64,000 nt of DNA from Streptomyces sp. S.PNR 29 (GTDB lineage Bacteria; Actinomycetota; Actinomycetes; Streptomycetales; Streptomycetaceae), in NCBI RefSeq assembly GCF_030386795.1, contig NZ_JANUQM010000018.1, forward strand, positions 124,001 through 188,000, in the 5' to 3' direction. A program made the translations under genes and the position numbers. The notes below the pieces were generated by a model. The model did not search any database and was not told the origin of the DNA. It saw only the letters and a program-made list of their open reading frames with translations. How positions within the stretch are numbered: the stretch's first letter is position 1; each line of letters opens with the position of its first letter. Below, in pieces: positions 60,469 to 64,000 of the stretch.

Positions 60469-61422
60469 GTGGAGGAAGGGGATTTCGGCGTGTGCAAGGT
60501 CGAGGAGTTCGAGGAGCTGCGGCCGCTGCTGTTCTCGATCGCCTATCGGATTCTGGGCAGTGTGGCCGAGGCCGAGGACGCGGTGCAGGAGACGTGGCTG
60601 CGCTTCGACGGCTCCGCGACCCGGCCCGCGTCGACCAAGGCCTTCCTGTCGGCCACGGTCACGCGCATCGCGATCGATGTGCTGCGTTCCGCGCGGGCGC
60701 GGCGGGAGGAGTACGTGGGCCCGTGGTTCCCCGAGCCGCTGCTGAGCGATCCGTACGAGGACCCGGCGCGGTCGGTGGAGCTGGCCGACTCGGTGTCGAT
60801 GGCGGCGCTGCTGCTGCTGGAGCGGCTCAGCCCGCTGGAGCGGGCGGTGTTCGTGCTGCGGGAGGTGTTCGGCTTCGGGTTCGGCGAGGTCGCCGCGGCG
60901 GTGGGGCGGTCGGAGGCGGCGTGCCGGCAGCTGCTGGTGCGGGCGCGACGGCACATGGAGGCCGGGCGACCGCGGTTCGCGGCGGACCGGCAGGAGCGGC
61001 AGGAGCTGGCGTCGCGGTTCTTCGAGGCGTTGAAGGACGGCGATGTGGGCGGGCTGCAGCATCTGCTGGCCGCCGACGCGCAGTTGGTCGGAGACGGCGG
61101 CGGCAAGGCTCCGCAGCTGGCCAGGGCCGTTGCCGGCGCCGAGAACGTGGCCCGGCTGCTGGGCTCCGTCTTCCCCCCGATGGCCCGGGTCGGCGTGACG
61201 ATCGAGCCGCAGGAGGTCAACGGCCAGCCGGGCGCGATCTTCCGGGACCGGGACGGCAAGGTCCTCAACACCCTGGTGCTCGACGTACTCGACGGGCAGA
61301 TCCAGACGATCCGCTCGGTGATCAACCCCGACAAGCTCGGCCACGTGGGCCCGGTGGCGGACGCCTGGGCCGTCGACCGCGAGGTGAGGCAGGCCCGTCG
61401 TCAGTCGAACCGACCGGGATGA
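60469..61422 (+). CDS. ECF41-group RNA polymerase sigma factor
   Basis: A 317-aa ECF sigma factor. Region 2 (LRPLLFSIAYRILGSVAEAEDAVQETWLRF) and region 4 (LSPLERAVFVLREVFGFGFGEVAAAVGRSEAACRQLLVRARRHM) are clear. The C-terminal extension of about 120 residues is SnoaL-like and carries the ECF41 marks DGGGK (about 206-210) and INPDKL near the end; this extension controls activity and no anti-sigma gene is needed. The GTG start follows GAACC/AGCCC without a strong SD, so coupling to the gene 8 nt upstream is likely. It should activate both AhpD promoters. Confidence 0.94.
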   Translation: MEEGDFGVCKVEEFEELRPLLFSIAYRILGSVAEAEDAVQETWLRFDGSATRPASTKAFLSATVTRIAIDVLRSARARREEYVGPWFPEPLLSDPYEDPARSVELADSVSMAALLLLERLSPLERAVFVLREVFGFGFGEVAAAVGRSEAACRQLLVRARRHMEAGRPRFAADRQERQELASRFFEALKDGDVGGLQHLLAADAQLVGDGGGKAPQLARAVAGAENVARLLGSVFPPMARVGVTIEPQEVNGQPGAIFRDRDGKVLNTLVLDVLDGQIQTIRSVINPDKLGHVGPVADAWAVDREVRQARRQSNRPG

Positions 61423-61436
61423 GCGGTCACACCGGA

Positions 61437-61468
61437 CGCACGTACTCGGGTGGATCTGAGTACGTGCG
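61437..61468 (+). promoter_or_regulatory. 11-bp inverted repeat upstream of the small membrane protein gene
   Basis: CGCACGTACTC and GAGTACGTGCG form perfect arms separated by 10 nt. It lies 15 nt after the sigma-factor stop and 39 nt before the ATG at 61508. It could be a terminator, but the conserved-looking TAC-rich arms also suggest a regulator site or leader structure. Confidence 0.65.
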
Positions 61469-61507
61469 CTCTGTCCGGGCACGGGGGTGCGCCGAAACAC
61501 TCGAACC

Positions 61508-61939
61508 ATGGAACAACGACTCCCGAATCCCGTGCGCCAGTTGGTGACGGTTCTTGCCCTGGTGGGGGTGACCCTGGCGGCTTGGGCTGCCTGGCTCGGC
61601 TGGGACCAGCACCGTGATGTGCACCCGGACGGCACGACGACCGGCCCGTACGAGGCGTGGCAGGTGATCGGCCTGGTGCTGACCCTGCTGGTGCCGGTGT
61701 ACTGGGCGGCGTCCCGGCGCTACTTCGCGGGCGCCGTGCTCGGCACCACGGCCGGCCTGACCGCTGCCGCCTCCTACGACTGGTCGGACGACTCCAGCGG
61801 TCTCTTCGGCGTCGGCGTGCTGCTGGTCCTGGTGGGGAGCCTGGTCGTGACCGTCCCGCTCACCGCCGTGATCGCCGCCGTGAAAAGGGGCGGGCCCCCG
61901 ACGGTCGCCGCCGCAGCAGAGCCAGGCCCCGGGCGGTGA
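61508..61939 (+). CDS. Small integral membrane protein, unknown function
   Basis: A 143-aa protein with three to four hydrophobic helices: LVTVLALVGVTLAAWAAWLG (12-32), VIGLVLTLLVPVYWAA, AGAVLGTTAGLTAAAS and GVLLVLVGSLVVTVPLTAVIAA. It is not recognised by family. The ATG at 61508 lacks a strong RBS; a GTG at 61487 is possible. Its last 80 nt overlap the convergent serine hydrolase gene, which is unusual and suggests one of the two ends is variable. Confidence 0.72.
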   Translation: MEQRLPNPVRQLVTVLALVGVTLAAWAAWLGWDQHRDVHPDGTTTGPYEAWQVIGLVLTLLVPVYWAASRRYFAGAVLGTTAGLTAAASYDWSDDSSGLFGVGVLLVLVGSLVVTVPLTAVIAAVKRGGPPTVAAAAEPGPGR

Positions 61940-63401
61940 CGACCGCGGTGGAGGCGAGGCACCCGGCCGCCGCGCAGACGACGAGGGCCGGCCAGGCGTA
62001 GGCGGTCTGCGCCAGGGTTCCTGAGCGGTGCATCAGGAGGCCGAGCAGCGCGGCGAGCCGGGTGAGGAAGAGGACTGGCAGGGCCTGCGGCAGCAACCGC
62101 AGGGCCGTTCGCCACCAGGGGCGCCGTGCGGTGCGCCGCGCCCACCGGGGCGCACGCAGGACACCGCGGATGCCGAGGCCCGTCGCCAGCAGGGTGAGGG
62201 CCGCAAGGACCCAGTCGGCCGTCATCGAAAAGGGCTTCGACACCTCGGGGTTCCTGCCCCGCGCGAGATCGACGAGGCCCAGGGAGATCTGGGCGGCGTC
62301 GTCTCCGGAGATCATGCCGGTGTTGGTGACGACCGCGATGCCGGTCCCGCTGCCGGGCAGCAGGGTGGCCGTGGCGTTGTGGGTCAGGAGCTGGCCGTTG
62401 TGCTGGATCTCCGCGGTCCCGTCACCGGGCCGGTACCGCATCCAGCCCATCGCGTAGTCCGTGCCCTTCGGCGCTGCCGGCGGAGTGTGCGTCAGCTCGA
62501 TGGTGCGTGCGGTGGCGATACGGCGGCCGTCGGCGGACACACCGCGGTTGTTCTGGACGATCAGCCACTGGGCGAGGTCGTCGGCGGTGGTGACGACGCC
62601 GTGACTGCCCGCGGTGAACCAGCGGGGATGGGGACGGGAGAACGTGGTGCCGTAGGCGCGGACGTAGCCGCGGGCCCGGTCGGGCATCTCGGTGGTGGTG
62701 TCGACGGATGCGGTGTGCGTCATGCCCAGCGGCTGGAACAACGTGGCGGACAGGTAGTCGGCGAAGGGCCGTCCGCTGACCACCTCGACCAGGCGGGCCG
62801 CGACGAAGTAGTTGGGGTTGTGGTAGCGGTGCCGGGTGCCCGGCGTGGTGGCGAGGCGCGCCTCACGCATCGCGGCGACGGCCTCCTTGAGGGTGTGCGG
62901 CTGGGCGCGGGTCAGGTCCGGGTACGCGGAGTCGGCCATGCCGGAGGTCTGGGTCAGGAGCTGCCGGACGGTGATCTCCCGGGAGCGCCGGTCGGCCATG
63001 GTGAACTCGGGCAGGTAGCGGCGCACCGGCCGGTCCAGGTCGACCGTGCCCGCCTCGACCAGCTGCATGACGGCGAGCGCGGTCATGGACTTCGACAGTG
63101 AGGCCACGGGCACGCGCGTCCGCGGTGTCATGGCCCGCCCGGAAGCGGTGTGCCCGTAACCCGCGGTGTGGACGACCCGGTCGCCCCTGGTCACGGCGAC
63201 CACCGCGCCCGGCAGGCGGGTCTGCTCCACGTAGTCGCGCACGAAACGGTCGATCGAGGCCGCGTTGAGGGGCGCGGTGGACTGCGCGGCCGGTAAGGCA
63301 GGTCGGGCCGGTACGACGGTCGCCGCGATCGCGATGCCGAACGCGGCCGCCACGGTGCCGAGCCCGCGGCGCATGCCGGTGTGGACGGTGAACAGCTTCA
63401 T
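61860..63401 (-). CDS. Serine hydrolase with C-terminal membrane anchor
   Basis: A 513-aa protein. A signal-like N-terminus (LGTVAAAFGIAIAATVV) leads to the beta-lactamase-class-C-like domain with SLSK (Ser101, Lys104), RYHNPNYFVAARLVEV (Tyr-x-Asn) and IQHNGQLLTHNATATLLPG in place of the KTG strand. Then come three to four C-terminal transmembrane helices (WVLAALTLLATGLGI, LPVLFLTRLAALLGLL, ALVVCAAAGCLASTAVV) and an Arg-rich tail. It is an anchored D,D-peptidase/esterase type. The ATG at 63401 has a poor RBS; 63374 is an alternative. Confidence 0.88.
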   Translation of the reverse strand: MKLFTVHTGMRRGLGTVAAAFGIAIAATVVPARPALPAAQSTAPLNAASIDRFVRDYVEQTRLPGAVVAVTRGDRVVHTAGYGHTASGRAMTPRTRVPVASLSKSMTALAVMQLVEAGTVDLDRPVRRYLPEFTMADRRSREITVRQLLTQTSGMADSAYPDLTRAQPHTLKEAVAAMREARLATTPGTRHRYHNPNYFVAARLVEVVSGRPFADYLSATLFQPLGMTHTASVDTTTEMPDRARGYVRAYGTTFSRPHPRWFTAGSHGVVTTADDLAQWLIVQNNRGVSADGRRIATARTIELTHTPPAAPKGTDYAMGWMRYRPGDGTAEIQHNGQLLTHNATATLLPGSGTGIAVVTNTGMISGDDAAQISLGLVDLARGRNPEVSKPFSMTADWVLAALTLLATGLGIRGVLRAPRWARRTARRPWWRTALRLLPQALPVLFLTRLAALLGLLMHRSGTLAQTAYAWPALVVCAAAGCLASTAVVTARGLALLRRRPSGARPFSRRRSRR

Positions 63402-63459
63402 GGCGCCCAGTGCACCGGTCCGTCCCGTGCCGGCGCACTGGCGTACAGGGGAGTTCGGA

Positions 63460-63504
63460 GGTAGTGCGGGCACTACCGCATCAAGATCCCCCGCTCGCTA
63501 GGGT
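63460..63504 (+). promoter_or_regulatory. Leaderless promoter with an 18-bp palindrome upstream of a kinase gene
   Basis: GGTAGTGCGGGCACTACC (63460-63477) is a perfect palindrome with 8-bp arms. TAGGGT (63499-63504) is the -10, and the GTG follows 6 nt later. The motif GGCACTACCGC at 63469-63479 matches the kinase promoter at 38.9 kb at 10 of 11 positions with the same 19-nt gap to the -10. The palindrome lies where a response regulator would contact the -35 region. Confidence 0.7.
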
Positions 63505-63510
63505 CGAGGG

Positions 63511-64000
63511 GTGCGACATCGGACCGCCTGGCAGGCGCTCGGTCAGAACCCGCTGAAGGTGCTCGGCTCCGGCTGGCCCTGGCGGTCCTTCGCCTACCTG
63601 CTGTCCGGTGTCGTCTTCGGAGCCGTCACCAGCACGGTCCTGGTGGTCGCGCTCGTGGCGGGAGTGGTCTCGCTGGTGGTGCTGGTGGGCGCGCCGGTCC
63701 TGCTCGGCGTGGCACTGTCCGGTGTCGCCGTCACCCGCTTCGAGCGGTGGCGTCTGCGCCTGGTGGACCTGGACCCGGTGCCCGATCCGCACCGGGCCCC
63801 CGAACGCACGGGAGCCGTCGGCTGGGTGCGCACCCGGCTGCGGGAGCCGGCGACCTGGCGAGAGCTGGGCTTCACCGCGGTGTCGGCGACCGCCCTGTGG
63901 TGGATGGACTTCCTCGTCCTGGGCTTCGCGCTGGTCGTCCCCGTACTGGTGATCATGTCGCCCCTGGACGATCCCGGCGCCTGGCCGCTGGTGATCGTCG
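63511..64000 (+). CDS. Sensor histidine kinase, N-terminal part (partial)
   Basis: The first 163 codons are in the window. The start is RHRTAWQALGQNPLKVLGSGW followed by PWRSFAYLLSGVVFGAVTST, like the sensor of the kinase encoded at 38.9 kb (LGFLRSVWPWRALGHLLSGG). Several hydrophobic helices and an amphipathic linker (RRLRLVDLDPVPDPHRAP) follow. No catalytic part is present. The GTG lies 6 nt after a -10 hexamer, so the mRNA is probably leaderless. A response regulator is likely beyond the window. Confidence 0.85.
   Translation, partial: MRHRTAWQALGQNPLKVLGSGWPWRSFAYLLSGVVFGAVTSTVLVVALVAGVVSLVVLVGAPVLLGVALSGVAVTRFERWRLRLVDLDPVPDPHRAPERTGAVGWVRTRLREPATWRELGFTAVSATALWWMDFLVLGFALVVPVLVIMSPLDDPGAWPLVIV

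Noticed and set aside
1..64000. Mobile elements, tRNA or rRNA genes
   Set aside because: I looked for transposase motifs, integrases, terminal repeats and cloverleaf-like segments and saw none that I could support; a tRNA scan would be needed to be sure.

Overview
This window looks like the chromosome of a Streptomyces or close relative. Base composition is very GC-rich, GTG starts are common, and the gene content is typical of that genus: many two-component systems, secreted CAZymes with Sec or Tat signals, LacI/TetR/MerR regulators, an ECF sigma factor and several serine beta-lactamase-like hydrolases. I see no rRNA, tRNA, CRISPR array or intact insertion sequence. All functions are read from sequence motifs and family knowledge; no database search was possible.

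Region 1 (1-12.2 kb) is a co-oriented run of genes: metY (end only), metX, a YjeH-like amino-acid exporter, hom, a NarK-type nitrate/nitrite transporter, a molybdopterin nitrate reductase, its FAD/[2Fe-2S] electron-transfer partner, aspartokinase and a ProA-type dehydrogenase. It combines a nearly complete aspartate-to-homocysteine route plus exporter with nitrate assimilation. The only missing step is aspartate-semialdehyde dehydrogenase, and a ProA homologue sits where that gene might be expected.

Region 2 (12.3-35 kb) is mixed. It holds a LacI regulator, a COG4705-type membrane protein, an orphan xylose-type binding lipoprotein, an old-yellow-enzyme reductase with a divergent MerR, a GNAT, two related secreted proteins, a maltokinase-cap-like protein, a PL9-type pectate lyase under a textbook LacI-type operator, a tripeptidyl aminopeptidase, a TetR/serine hydrolase pair, an Eis-type acetyltransferase, a Tat-exported GH97, a PP2C phosphatase next to a MASE1 protein, an SDR remnant and an MMPL transporter.

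Region 3 (35-50.3 kb) is dense in signalling. There are three NarL/DesK-type two-component pairs and one OmpR-type pair. One pair is divergent from an ABC-FtsX exporter. The OmpR-type pair is sandwiched between an MHS-family transporter and a TAXI solute-binding protein, giving a four-gene sense-and-transport unit.

Region 4 (50.3-64 kb) holds a MarR regulator, two AhpD-like paralogues, a GH28-like protein and a GH30-lectin protein (each with operator-like dyads upstream), a large secreted transglycosylase/golvesin-type protein, a TerB protein, an ECF41 sigma factor, a membrane protein, a serine hydrolase and the start of another sensor kinase. Both AhpD genes carry the same TGTCACA-N16-CGTC promoter at the same distance from the start codon, which links them to the ECF41 sigma factor. 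The two kinases at 38.9 kb and 63.5 kb share a promoter layout with identical spacing and apparently leaderless GTG starts.
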